NCBI GenBank assembly: GCA_964618895.1
Contig: CAZUDO010000092.1
Span: 34,165-98,164 of the forward strand
Source of the DNA: CAZUDO01 sp964618895
Lineage (GTDB): Bacteria; Desulfobacterota; Binatia; DP-6
Reading direction: 5' to 3'
DNA: 64,000 bases
A model generated the notes under the pieces. The model was not told the DNA's origin, did not search any database, and worked only from the letters and a program-made list of their open reading frames with translations. Both the position numbers and the translations under genes were made by a program. Positions 34,758 to 44,100 of the stretch are shown here, piece after piece (within the stretch, counting starts at the first letter, position 1; each line of letters opens with the position of its first letter).

Positions 34758-36924
34758 GCGGTTCCTTGCCCTCCCGACGCCGACCGTCTACGCCAGGGCG
34801 GTGCGCAACGTCTGGATCGGCGTCGTGCTGGTCGTGGTCACGCTCGGGCTGTACGCGCAGGTGGGGGAGCACGAGTTCCTCAACTACGACGACCCGGAGT
34901 ACGTGACCGAGAACCCTTACGTCAGCCCCGGGCTGACCCGCAAGGGCGTGACGTGGGCGTTCACGCACGTGCACCAGGCCACCTGGCACCCGCTCACGTC
35001 GCTGTCGCACATGCTCGACTGCTCCCTGTTCGGCCTGGTACCCGCCGGGCACCACCTGCACAACGCCCTCCTGCACGCGGCAGGCACGCTGGTGCTCTTC
35101 CTCGCCCTCTCCCGGATGACCGCCGCCCCGTGGGCGAGCGCCTTCGTGGCGGCGCTGTTCGCCCTCCATCCCCTGCACGTCGAGTCGGTGGCCTGGGTGT
35201 CCGAGCGCAAGGACGTACTGAGCGGCCTCTTCTGGATGCTCACCCTGTGGGCGTACGCGGCGTACGCGGAGCAGCCGTCGCGCGCGCGCTACCTGTTGGT
35301 CCTGGGCACATTCGCGCTCGGCCTGCTCGCCAAGCCGATGCTGGTCACGCTGCCCTTTGTCCTGTTGCTGCTCGACTACTGGCCGCTCGCCCGCCTGTCC
35401 CGGGCCGGGGCGATGCGCCTGGTGCGCGAGAAGCTCCCCTTCTTCGCCCTGGCGGCGGTCGTCAGCGTGGTCACCTATCGGGTCCAGGTGAGTGCCGGAG
35501 CGGTGTCCGCGCTCGAGGATCACCCGCTGCCGCTGCGGCTGGCGAACGCGCTGATCACCTACGTCGCCTACGTGCGCGACACGATCGTGCCCACCGGCTT
35601 GGCGGTCTTCTATCCGTACCCGCGCGCCATCCCGACATGGCAGGTGGTGGGCACCCTCGTGTTCCTGCTGGGCACGACGGCGGGCGTGCTCCGGCTCGGG
35701 CGACGCCACCCATACCTTGCGGTCGGCTGGCTCTGGTATCTCGGGACGCTCGTCCCGGTGATCGGCCTCATCAAGCAGGGCGACCAGGCGATGGCCGACC
35801 GCTTCACGTACCTGCCGTCCATCGGCCTCTTCCTCATGCTCGCCTGGACCGCCCTGCCGCTCGCGGCGCGTCCGGGCCTCCGGCGCACGGGGCTGGTGTG
35901 CGCTGCGCTGGGTACTCTGGCCGCGTGCGCGGTCCTCACCTGGCGCCAGCTCGGGCACTGGGCGACTTCCGAGCGGTTGTTCACGCATACCCTCGCCGTC
36001 ACCGCCGACAACCACCTCGCGCACCTGAACCTCGGCGTCGCCCTCCACGCGAGCGGCGACCAGGTGGCGGCGCGCGGGCACTTCGCGCGCGCCCTTGCCC
36101 TCAAACCGACGCATCCCAAGGCGCTGGTCAACGTCGGCATGACGCTCGCCGAGCAGGGCGACCGGCGCGGGGCGATCGACCACTATCGCCGCGCAATCGC
36201 CGTCTCCCCGGGCTACGCCAGCGCGCATTTCAACTTGGGGCTGGCGCTGGCCGACGAGGGACGCCTCGACGAGGCAGCGGCGGCGCTCGCCAAAGCGCTG
36301 GAAGCGATGCCCGAGCACGCCAAGGCGCACGCGCAGCTCGGGCGCGTGCTGGCCGCCCAGGGACGCCTCGACGCCGCCATCGCCCAGTACGAGACGGCGC
36401 TCGTGCTGGCACCGGGCCTGGTAGCGGCGCGCGGCAACCTTGCGCTCGCCCTCGAGCAGGCCGGCCGGCCGGCGGAGTCCGTCGCCCACTACCGGGAGAT
36501 CCTCCGCCAGCATCCGGGAGATGCCATGGCACACTACAATCTCGGCGCCACGCTGCTCGGCCTGGGACGCGCGGACGAGGCCCTGGCGGCGTATCGCAGC
36601 GCGCTCCGAGCCCGTCCCGAGTGGCCGCCAGCGATGGATCGCGTGGCGTGGCTTCTCGCCACCGGACCGTCCGCCGCCCCGCAGCGCGCCGAGGCGGTCG
36701 GGCTCGCCGAGCGCGCCTGCGCGCAGACCCGGAGCGAAGACCCGTCGCTCCTCCGTACCCTGGCGGCCGCCTACGCCGCCGCCGAGCGCAGGCCAGAGGC
36801 GGTCGCCGCCGCCGAGCGCGGGTTGTCCCGTGCCCGCACCCTCGGACAAAACGCCCTCGCCGCCGCGCTGGCAAACGATCTCGAGCGCTACCGCTCCCGC
36901 CCCCCCGCCCTTCCCTCTCGTTGA
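34756..36924 (+). CDS. TMTC-like membrane protein: GT-C fold plus TPR repeats (copy 3)
   Basis: 722 residues, divergent from copy 2. The membrane domain has the acidic loop FLNYDDPEYVTENPYV and HPLHVESVAWVSERKDVLSG; the outer-loop histidine-rich phrase HQATWHPLTSLSHMLDC is shared with copy 1. TPRs fill the C-terminal ~300 residues (AHLNLGVALHASGDQVAARGHF, AHFNLGLALADEGRLDEAAAAL, AHYNLGATLLGLGRADEALAAY). It is closer to copy 1 than to copy 2. ATG 34756 is the first start; GTG 34801, after AGGGCG, is possible and would separate the two divergent starts. It is followed on the same strand by a 2OG-Fe(II) oxygenase gene, perhaps one transcription unit. Confidence 0.85.
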   Translation: MRFLALPTPTVYARAVRNVWIGVVLVVVTLGLYAQVGEHEFLNYDDPEYVTENPYVSPGLTRKGVTWAFTHVHQATWHPLTSLSHMLDCSLFGLVPAGHHLHNALLHAAGTLVLFLALSRMTAAPWASAFVAALFALHPLHVESVAWVSERKDVLSGLFWMLTLWAYAAYAEQPSRARYLLVLGTFALGLLAKPMLVTLPFVLLLLDYWPLARLSRAGAMRLVREKLPFFALAAVVSVVTYRVQVSAGAVSALEDHPLPLRLANALITYVAYVRDTIVPTGLAVFYPYPRAIPTWQVVGTLVFLLGTTAGVLRLGRRHPYLAVGWLWYLGTLVPVIGLIKQGDQAMADRFTYLPSIGLFLMLAWTALPLAARPGLRRTGLVCAALGTLAACAVLTWRQLGHWATSERLFTHTLAVTADNHLAHLNLGVALHASGDQVAARGHFARALALKPTHPKALVNVGMTLAEQGDRRGAIDHYRRAIAVSPGYASAHFNLGLALADEGRLDEAAAALAKALEAMPEHAKAHAQLGRVLAAQGRLDAAIAQYETALVLAPGLVAARGNLALALEQAGRPAESVAHYREILRQHPGDAMAHYNLGATLLGLGRADEALAAYRSALRARPEWPPAMDRVAWLLATGPSAAPQRAEAVGLAERACAQTRSEDPSLLRTLAAAYAAAERRPEAVAAAERGLSRARTLGQNALAAALANDLERYRSRPPALPSR

Positions 36925-37053
36925 CGCCGCGCCCCACCGCGCCGTAGTGTCCCGGCCCATGACTCGCGCCCGTGCCTGCGTCAGTCCCGATACGGTGACC
37001 AACCGTTGTCCACCGGACGCGGTCCGCTGAGACCGCCGCCCTCCGGCTTTGCG

Positions 37054-37896
37054 ATGGCCGCCCACGCACCGCGCTCCGCCGCCAGCGTCGACTTGGCCCG
37101 CCTCGGCGCCGAGTTTGCCCGCCGCCGGGCCGCGTTTGCCGCTGCCGCGCCGTTCCCGCATGTCGTCATCGACGACTTCCTGGAGCCGGCCGCCGCCGCC
37201 GCGATGGCGGCGGAGTTCGATCCGACCGCCCCGGGCTGGCTCTTCCTGCACCACGTGAACGAGCGCAAAGCGATCCTGAACGATCTGTCTTCGATGGGCC
37301 CGGTATCGCGCGACGTGGTCGCGACGCTGCACTCCGACGCCTTCGTCCGCCTGCTCGGCGCCCTCACCGGCATGCCAGGTCTGCTCGCCGATCCCACGCT
37401 CGACGGCGGCGGGCTCGCCATCACCCGCCCCGGCGGCTTCCTGAACGTGCACGCCGACTTCCTGGCCCACAGCAAGCACCGCACCTGGAGCCGGCAGGTG
37501 AACCTGATCCTCTTCCTGTCGCCGGCGTGGCGCGAGGAGTACCGCGGCTGGCTCGAGCTCTGGAACGCCGACGTGACCCACTGCGAACGTCGCGTCCTGC
37601 CGGCATTCAACCGCTGCATCATCTTCCAGACCAGCAAAACCTCTTTCCACGGCGTCCCCGCCGGCGTCGCCAGCCCGGACGACCTCCCGCGCCAGTCGCT
37701 CGCACTGTACTACTTCCGCGACGAGGGCCGCGTCTGCCAGCTGAGTCCGACCCGCTACGTCCCCCTGCCCGGCGACGGCCCGCTGCGGCGCGCCGCCATC
37801 TGCGCCGACCGGCTGCTCATTCAGGCGTACTCATACCTGAAGCGCTACACGCCGCTCGGCGATCGGGTCGTGAGCCGGATACTGAAGCACTTCTAG
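37054..37896 (+). CDS. 2OG-Fe(II) oxygenase, prolyl-4-hydroxylase-like
   Basis: 280-residue cytoplasmic non-haem iron oxygenase. The double-stranded beta-helix core shows the H-x-D iron ligands in GGFLNVHADFLAHSK, the central strand RQVNLILFLSPAWREEYRG with the Trp-Leu-Glu-Leu-Trp edge, and the distal His in KTSFHGVPAG; the 2OG-binding Arg is probably that of RQSLALYYF. This layout matches the prolyl-hydroxylase (P4Hc) group, whose members hydroxylate Pro in proteins or free amino acids. The substrate here is unknown. The ATG at 37054 is preferred over a TTG at 37006. It follows TMTC-like copy 3 by about 130 bases, so a joint role in modifying an exported protein is a reasonable guess. Confidence 0.83.
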   Translation: MAAHAPRSAASVDLARLGAEFARRRAAFAAAAPFPHVVIDDFLEPAAAAAMAAEFDPTAPGWLFLHHVNERKAILNDLSSMGPVSRDVVATLHSDAFVRLLGALTGMPGLLADPTLDGGGLAITRPGGFLNVHADFLAHSKHRTWSRQVNLILFLSPAWREEYRGWLELWNADVTHCERRVLPAFNRCIIFQTSKTSFHGVPAGVASPDDLPRQSLALYYFRDEGRVCQLSPTRYVPLPGDGPLRRAAICADRLLIQAYSYLKRYTPLGDRVVSRILKHF

Positions 37897-37901
37897 GACA
37901 C

Positions 37902-37970
37902 CGACCCGAGACTTCCTGCCGGTGGATCACGGCGAAGGCCGTGCCGCGGCCGGCAAAAGCCGGCGCGGCA
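37902..37970. repeat. Degenerate half copy of the 249-bp inverted-repeat element
   Basis: Contains CGACCCGAGAC (37902-37912) and, 30 bases on, TGCCGCGGCCGGC-aaaa-GCCGGCGCGGCA (37942-37970). Both blocks, in the same order, form the left arm of the full element at 47760-48008; the loop differs (AAAA versus GGA). It lies between two convergent genes, as does the full copy. The remaining bases to 38023 show nothing I can identify. Confidence 0.75.
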
Positions 37971-38023
37971 GAGCGAGCGGACCATTAGCCGCCTTGTTGC
38001 GGTTGTCTACGCGGGCCTGCGGA

Positions 38024-41000
38024 CTATGGCACCAGCTCCGAGGGCACGCACATCAGGTCTTCCTTGATGGTATCGACGCGCGTGATCGGGTCGGTGCCGG
38101 CGATGTCGAGGACGTTCACAAACGCGCGCTTCGGAACGTGGAGCGGCTCGCCCAGGGCGGGCTTGACGACGTAGCAGAGCAGGTGCCGCGAGGCGACCTT
38201 GATCGGCTCGCCGTCCTTGACGGCCGGCTTGCAGAGGTACTTCGGCCGCTTCACATCGTAGCGCTTCACCGGGCTGGTGAACTGGTCGGTCGACTGCGCC
38301 TGCACGCCCCGCGGGAACTTGGGCGTGCCCTTGGTCACCTTCACCTTGTAGCACTTGAAAGTGTCGACGTTGTGGTTGGCCGGCAGCGGCTCGACCGGCG
38401 GCGTGAGCAGGTCCTTGTTGGTCGGCACGAGCAGCAGCTCGGCCTTGACCGTGTCGAGGCGGAGCGTACCGATGTCGTTGGCGACCCCGATGTTGAGCTG
38501 CTTCACGTGCAGGGTCTGCCCGATGGCCAGCTTGATCTGGAAGCTGTGCAGGTGCGTGGTCGGGTCGACGACGCCCGGGTTGGTGAGCGTCACGCGGTCC
38601 GCCGGCAGACACAGGTGCTTCGGCTTCTTCACGTCGTAGACCTTGGTCTCGAGGCTGTCCTGCAGGGGGAGGTTCAGGATGGGCACGAACTTGGGCAGCC
38701 CGGGCGTGATCTTGTCCTTGTAGCAGAGGAAGTCGTCCAGGCAGACGCCGAAGTTCTGCACCCCGACGCACGTGCCCGCCTGGCAGGTGTCGGCGGTGCA
38801 GGCATTGCCGTCGATGCACGGCGTGCCGTTCGGCTGGACGGCATCTGCCGGGCAGCCGTCGCTGACGCCGTTGCAGTTCTCGGCGACGTCGCACTGGCCC
38901 GCACTCCCCCGGCATTCCGCCGTACTCTTCGCATCGGCCGGGCACGCGACCCCGACCCCGTCGCAGTTCTCCGCCAGGTCGCAGACCCCCGCCGATGCCC
39001 GGCATTCCACCGACGATGCCTCGACCGCGTCGGCCGGGCAGCTGGGGCTGGCCCCGTCACACAGCTCGGCGATGTCACACACCCCGGCCGCGGCCCGGCA
39101 CACGGTGCCGCCGTTGCCGGCCGGATGCTGGCAGGCGTCGTTGGCGCCGTCGCACTCGTCGACCGTGCACACGTTCCCGTCCGAGGTGCACGGCGTGCCG
39201 GACGGGGTCTTGGCGTCGGCGGGGCAGTTCACGCCCACGCCGTCGCAGTTCTCGGCCGGGTCGCACTCGCCGGCAGACGACCGGCACTGCACGAACGCGC
39301 CCGAGACGCTGTCCGCCGGGCAGCTGGTGCTCGCGCCGTCGCAGAACTCCGGATTGTCACACACCCCGGCCGCCGGGCGGCAGGACGCGCCGCCGTTGCC
39401 GGCCGGATGGGTGCACGCGCCGGCCCCGTCACAGATGTCGGACGAGCACGGGTTGCCGTCGTCGGTGCACGACGCGCCGGCCAGGTTGAAGCAGGTCTGC
39501 GGGCCCTCGTTGCACTGCGTGTTGCAGTCGCCGCCGCCGGTGCAGGGGTCACCCGCGTGCACGCTGCAGCTGCCCCCGCTGCAGGTGTCCGTGCCGTTGC
39601 AGTACACACCGTCGCTACAGGGGGCGCTGTTGTTCGGGTGCGTGCAGGTGTCGCTGGTGCCGTTGCACACGTCGTTGGTGCACACGTTGCCGTCGTCAGT
39701 GCACGCCGTCCCGTTCGATTTCTTGGCGTCGGCCGTGCAGCTGATGCCCGTCCCGGGGCAGTTGTCGGCCAGGTCGCATTCGCCGGCGGCCGGACGACAC
39801 ACGGTGGCCGTGGACGCGAACCCATCCACCGGGCAATTGGCGCCGCTGCCGGTGCAGTTCTCGGCCACGTCGCAGACGCCGGCCGAGGCCCGGCACTGGA
39901 GCGTGCTGGCCGCGAAGCCGTTGCCCGGGCAGGTGGTGGACGCCCCGGTGCAGGTCTCCTGCACGTCACACACGCCGGCGGCCGCGCGGCAGACCGCGCC
40001 CGCGTTCCCCGCCGGATGCTGGCACAGGTCGCTGCTGCCGTTGCACTGGTCGAGGGTGCACGGGTTGCTGTCGGCCGTGCACGCCGTGCCGTTCGCCTTC
40101 TTGGCATCCGCCGGGCACGCGGAGCTGTTGCCGGGACAGAGCTCCTGCAGGTCGCACTCGCCTGCCGCACCACGACAGATGGTGGTGTTGGGCGCGAACG
40201 AGTCCGCCGGGCAATCGCCGGCGCTGCCGCTACAGGTCTCGGCCACGTCGCACGAGCCCGCGGCCGGACGGCAGCTGGAGCCCGACGAACGGAACTGACA
40301 GGCGGACGTGCAGCACGAGGTGCTGGCTCCGTTGGAGGCGCCCTCGTCGCACTGCTCGCTCACCGACACGTCGACGGTGCCGTTGCCACACAGGGACGTG
40401 AACGTGACGGTCAGGAAGTGGCCGTCGGTCGACTGCGTCCGGCCCGGGCTGCCCGGGTAGCCGCAGGCGCTGCAGCCGCTGGTGGTGCCGCTCGACTCAC
40501 CCTGCCGGACGGCCGCCTCGCACGAGTTGCTGCGCACGCTGCCGCTCCAGGTGAAGGTGAGGACGTGGCCCTGCCCGACGCCGTTGCTCACGCGGAAAAT
40601 GGTGCCGGAGGTGGTCTGGTTGAAGGGCGTGTCGGTCGTGGAGCCGCCGTTCCCGATCGAGCCCGGGTCGCCGAGGCTGAGGCTGCCCGAGTTGAGCGTG
40701 ATGTTGCTCGACCCGGTCACGCCAACGGTGTCCGCCGCGCCATCACAGCCCGCCAGGTCGTTGACGCGGTTCATGTCGCCCGAGCGTTGGGTGGCGAGGT
40801 CGACGCGATAGCCGCCCGGCGCCGTGGCGGTGAACGAGACGTTGTGCCGGGGAGTCCCGCTGGTGTCGTGCGTGCTGAACACGCCGATGTCGGCGTTGAT
40901 GTTCCAGGCGTAGCGGCTCTGGAACGTGGTGCCGTTATTGAGTGCCGGGAAGCTGACCGAGTTCCGGCAGTCGCCGTCGCCGCTGCCACCGCCGCTGCAA

Positions 41001-41134
41001 CCTGCCCCCACGGTGCTGTTCGACACCGCCGACAGCTGCGCCGCCACCGGTCCGGCTGCCGCGAGCACGGCTGCCACTGCCGTCACCGACAGCGCCCATC
41101 CGCGAAGCCCACGCAGCACGCTGATCACACCCAT
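38024..41134 (-). CDS. Secreted disintegrin-like Cys-repeat protein, paralogue 4
   Basis: 1036 residues, second gene of the right repeat operon. Signal peptide (LSVTAVAAVLAAAGPVAAQ), N-terminal beta domain like that of paralogues 1-3 (FQSRYAWNINADIGVFSTHDTS, LATQRSGDMNRVND), one CGNGTVDVSVSEQCDEG element, about 13 standard Cys units and one irregular stretch of short Cys loops (CSDGVYCNGTDTCSGGSC). The C-terminus is a divergent CYK-type module (DDFLCYKDKITPG, DTFKCYKVKVTKG, HLLCYVVKPALGEP) shared with paralogue 5. The ATG at 41134 lies eight bases after AGGAGG; the ATG two codons upstream is too close to it. The gap to paralogue 5 is 32 bases. Function unknown, probably extracellular. Confidence 0.85.
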   Translation of the reverse strand: MGVISVLRGLRGWALSVTAVAAVLAAAGPVAAQLSAVSNSTVGAGCSGGGSGDGDCRNSVSFPALNNGTTFQSRYAWNINADIGVFSTHDTSGTPRHNVSFTATAPGGYRVDLATQRSGDMNRVNDLAGCDGAADTVGVTGSSNITLNSGSLSLGDPGSIGNGGSTTDTPFNQTTSGTIFRVSNGVGQGHVLTFTWSGSVRSNSCEAAVRQGESSGTTSGCSACGYPGSPGRTQSTDGHFLTVTFTSLCGNGTVDVSVSEQCDEGASNGASTSCCTSACQFRSSGSSCRPAAGSCDVAETCSGSAGDCPADSFAPNTTICRGAAGECDLQELCPGNSSACPADAKKANGTACTADSNPCTLDQCNGSSDLCQHPAGNAGAVCRAAAGVCDVQETCTGASTTCPGNGFAASTLQCRASAGVCDVAENCTGSGANCPVDGFASTATVCRPAAGECDLADNCPGTGISCTADAKKSNGTACTDDGNVCTNDVCNGTSDTCTHPNNSAPCSDGVYCNGTDTCSGGSCSVHAGDPCTGGGDCNTQCNEGPQTCFNLAGASCTDDGNPCSSDICDGAGACTHPAGNGGASCRPAAGVCDNPEFCDGASTSCPADSVSGAFVQCRSSAGECDPAENCDGVGVNCPADAKTPSGTPCTSDGNVCTVDECDGANDACQHPAGNGGTVCRAAAGVCDIAELCDGASPSCPADAVEASSVECRASAGVCDLAENCDGVGVACPADAKSTAECRGSAGQCDVAENCNGVSDGCPADAVQPNGTPCIDGNACTADTCQAGTCVGVQNFGVCLDDFLCYKDKITPGLPKFVPILNLPLQDSLETKVYDVKKPKHLCLPADRVTLTNPGVVDPTTHLHSFQIKLAIGQTLHVKQLNIGVANDIGTLRLDTVKAELLLVPTNKDLLTPPVEPLPANHNVDTFKCYKVKVTKGTPKFPRGVQAQSTDQFTSPVKRYDVKRPKYLCKPAVKDGEPIKVASRHLLCYVVKPALGEPLHVPKRAFVNVLDIAGTDPITRVDTIKEDLMCVPSELVP
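38750..40275 (-). repeat. Tandem Cys-unit array in paralogue 4
   Basis: Coding repeat of roughly 13 standard 30-32-codon units broken near 39480-39700 by short irregular Cys loops, so less regular than paralogues 1-3. Boundaries are approximate. Confidence 0.75.
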
Positions 41135-41166
41135 TGCCATACCCTCCTGTGATGGACGACGCCGCT

Positions 41167-44100
41167 TCACGGCACGATCTCCGACGGCACGCACAGCTCG
41201 TCTTCCTTGATGGTGTCGAGCCGCACGCCGGCCGGGCTGTGCAGCAGGTTGTTCACGTACAGCCCGATACGCTTCAGGTGCAGCGGCTGCCCGAGCGCCG
41301 GCTTGACCACGTAGCAGAGCATCTTCCGGGCCGCGTTCTTGATGCCCTCGCCGTTGTCGACCGGCTGGCACAGGTGCTTCGGCTTCTTCAGGTCGTAGCG
41401 TACGGCGGGTGACGTGAACTGATCCGACACCAGCGCCTGCAGCCCACGCGGGAAGGCCGCCGTGTTTTTGGTGACCTTCACCTTGTAGCACTTGAAGTGG
41501 TCGACTCCGTGCGACGCGGCAGCGGGCGAGGCGGGCATCGGCCCGGGCGACAATGCCTTGGCGCTCGGCACCAGGAGCAGCTCGGCCTTGATGGTGTCGA
41601 GGTGCAGGGTGCCGACGGGGTTGGTCACCGTGATGTTGAGCCGCTTCAAATGCAGCGGCTCCCCGAGCGACGGCTTGATGATGTAGGTCGTGAGATGCGT
41701 GCCGCTATCGACCACCCCGCCGCCGTCGCGATCGGCCGGGGCGCACAGGTGCTTCCGCTTCTTCAGGTCGAACAGCCCGGTCTCGAAGCTGTCACTGAGC
41801 GAGCGGCTCAGGATGGGCACGAACTTCGGCTGGCCGGTGGTGTTCTTCACCTTGTAGCACTGGAAGTCGTCCAGGCAGGCGTTGAAGTCCTGCGGTCCCC
41901 CACATGTTCCCGCGGTACAGGTATCGGGCGCCGTGCAGGTGTTGGCGTCGTTGCACGACGTGCCGTCGGGCTTGTTCGGCCCGACGCACATGTCCAAGCC
42001 CTCGTCGCATACGCCGTCGTGACACTGGTCGCCGACCGCGTTGCAGTCGCGTGCGGCGCCGGAGCATGTGCCGCCACCGCAGGTGTCGCCGACCGTGCAG
42101 TAGAGAGCGTCGTCACACGGCGCCGTGTTGTTCGGATGCGTGCAGGCGTTGCCAGCCCCGTCGCACTGGTCATCGGTGCACACGTTGGAATCGGCCGTAC
42201 ATGGCGTCCCGGCCGACACCTTGCCGTCCGCGGGGCACGACGTGCTGGCACCGTCGCAGGTTTCGGTCAGGTCGCATTCGCCGCCGGAGGCGCGGCACAC
42301 CGCGCCGGCGTTGCCCGCCGGGTGCTGGCAGAGCACGTTCGACCCGTCGCACTGGTCGAGCGTACACGGGTTGCCGTCGCTGGTGCAGGCCGTACCCGAG
42401 GATTCCTTGGCGTCCGCCGGACAGCTGGCGCTCGAGCCGGTGCAGTTCTCCGCCAGGTCGCACTCGCCGCCCGCAGCCCGGCACTGGACCGTGTTGCCCT
42501 TGAGGGCGTCTGCGGGGCACGCCGTACTGCTGCCCGTACAGGTCTCGGCGTCGTCGCAGTCGCCGGCGGCCGCACGGCAGACGGCGCCCGGGTTCCCCGC
42601 CGGATGGGTGCAGGCGTTGCCGGCGCCGTCGCACTGGTCGAGCGAGCACGCATTGCCATCGCTGGTGCACCCCGTGCCCGCGGACTTCTTGCCATCGGCC
42701 GGACAGTTGATGCCGACCCCGTTGCAGTTCTCGGCCAGGTCGCACTCGCCGGCGGCGGCGCGGCACTGGACGAACGCGCCCGCGACGCTGTCCGCCGGGC
42801 AGGTGGTACTGCTCCCGTCGCAGTGGTCGGCCACGTCGCACGCCCCGGCCACGGCGCGGCACTCGGCCCCGGCATTGCCCGCCGGATGGGTGCAGGCAGC
42901 GCTGGTGCCGTCGCACACGTCGGCGGTGCAGGCCTGGCCGTCGTCCGGACAGGCCGTGCCGGCCGCCTTGAAGCCGTCGGCCGGGCAAGTGTTGCTGACG
43001 CCGTTGCAGCTCTCGGCGTTGTCGCACACGCCCGCCGCCGGCCGGCACACCGCCGTGCTCTTGGCGTCGGCGGGGCACGAGGCGCTCAGCCCCGTGCAGG
43101 TCTCGATCAGGTCGCACACGCCCGCGGACGCCCGGCAGATGGTCCCGGAGGACAGGAAGGCGTTGGCCGGGCAGGTGTCCGCGGTGCCGTTGCAGGTCTC
43201 GGCCACGTCGCAGGTGCCGGCGGCTGCCCGACACACGGTGCCGTTGGCGAGCTTGGCGTCGGTGGGGCAGATGGAGCTCGAGCCCGTGCACAGGTCGGCC
43301 AGGTCGCACACGCCTGCCGCAGGACGACAGGTCTGGCCCGCGGCCCGGAAGGTGCAATCAGTGTTGCAGCACGAGCCACCGGTGCCGTTGAGGAAGCCCT
43401 CGTCGCACACCTCACCGAAGTTGACCAGACCGTTGCCACACAGCGAACGCACGGAGATGCCGACGAAGTGGCCGTCGTTGGCTTGCACGCGGCTGCCCGC
43501 GCCGGGGTAGTCGCCGGCGGTCTGGCTGGCGTACGTGATCGGCAGGCCGAAGCGCACCGCGCACTCGTCGCCGCCGCCGAAGAACGTGCCGGCGCTGTGG
43601 CAGGTGGACCCCCACGTGAACCGGAAGGTATGCGCCTGCGACACCCCGAGGCTCACGCCCACGATGGTCGCGGCGGAGGTGCGCACGAAGCCTGCGTTGC
43701 CCCCGCCGTTGCCGCTCAGGGAGCCCGGGTCGGTCAAGCTGAGCGAGCCCGAGAAGATGGCGCCGCCTGTGAACGTGCCGGCGACCGCGCTCATGTCGGC
43801 ATCGGCCGGGTCGGAGTTGTCGTCGACCAGGGTGAAGGCGCCGTTGGCGCTGGTGGTCACGTCGATGGCGTACGACTGCGGCGCCGTGACCGTGAAGCTG
43901 ACCGTGTAGTCGGAGGTGAGCGTGTGGCTGGTGTCACCGCCGGTGAGCCCCACGTCGACCCCGACGACCGATGCATAGCGCGCCCGAAAGCCGGTGAAGC
44001 CGACCGACCCGGCGATGGTGCCGGCGGTGGAGGTGCGCTGGAAGCTGGTGACCGTGCCGTCCTGGAAGCTGTCCGGGCTGTTGCCGGCGTTCTTCACGAC

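Noticed and set aside
32913..37650. 1344-residue plus-strand frame (32913-36947) and 973-residue minus-strand frame (34729-37650)
   Set aside because: Both are shadows of the TMTC-like genes; they cross several real genes and have low-complexity Arg/Gly/Ala composition.
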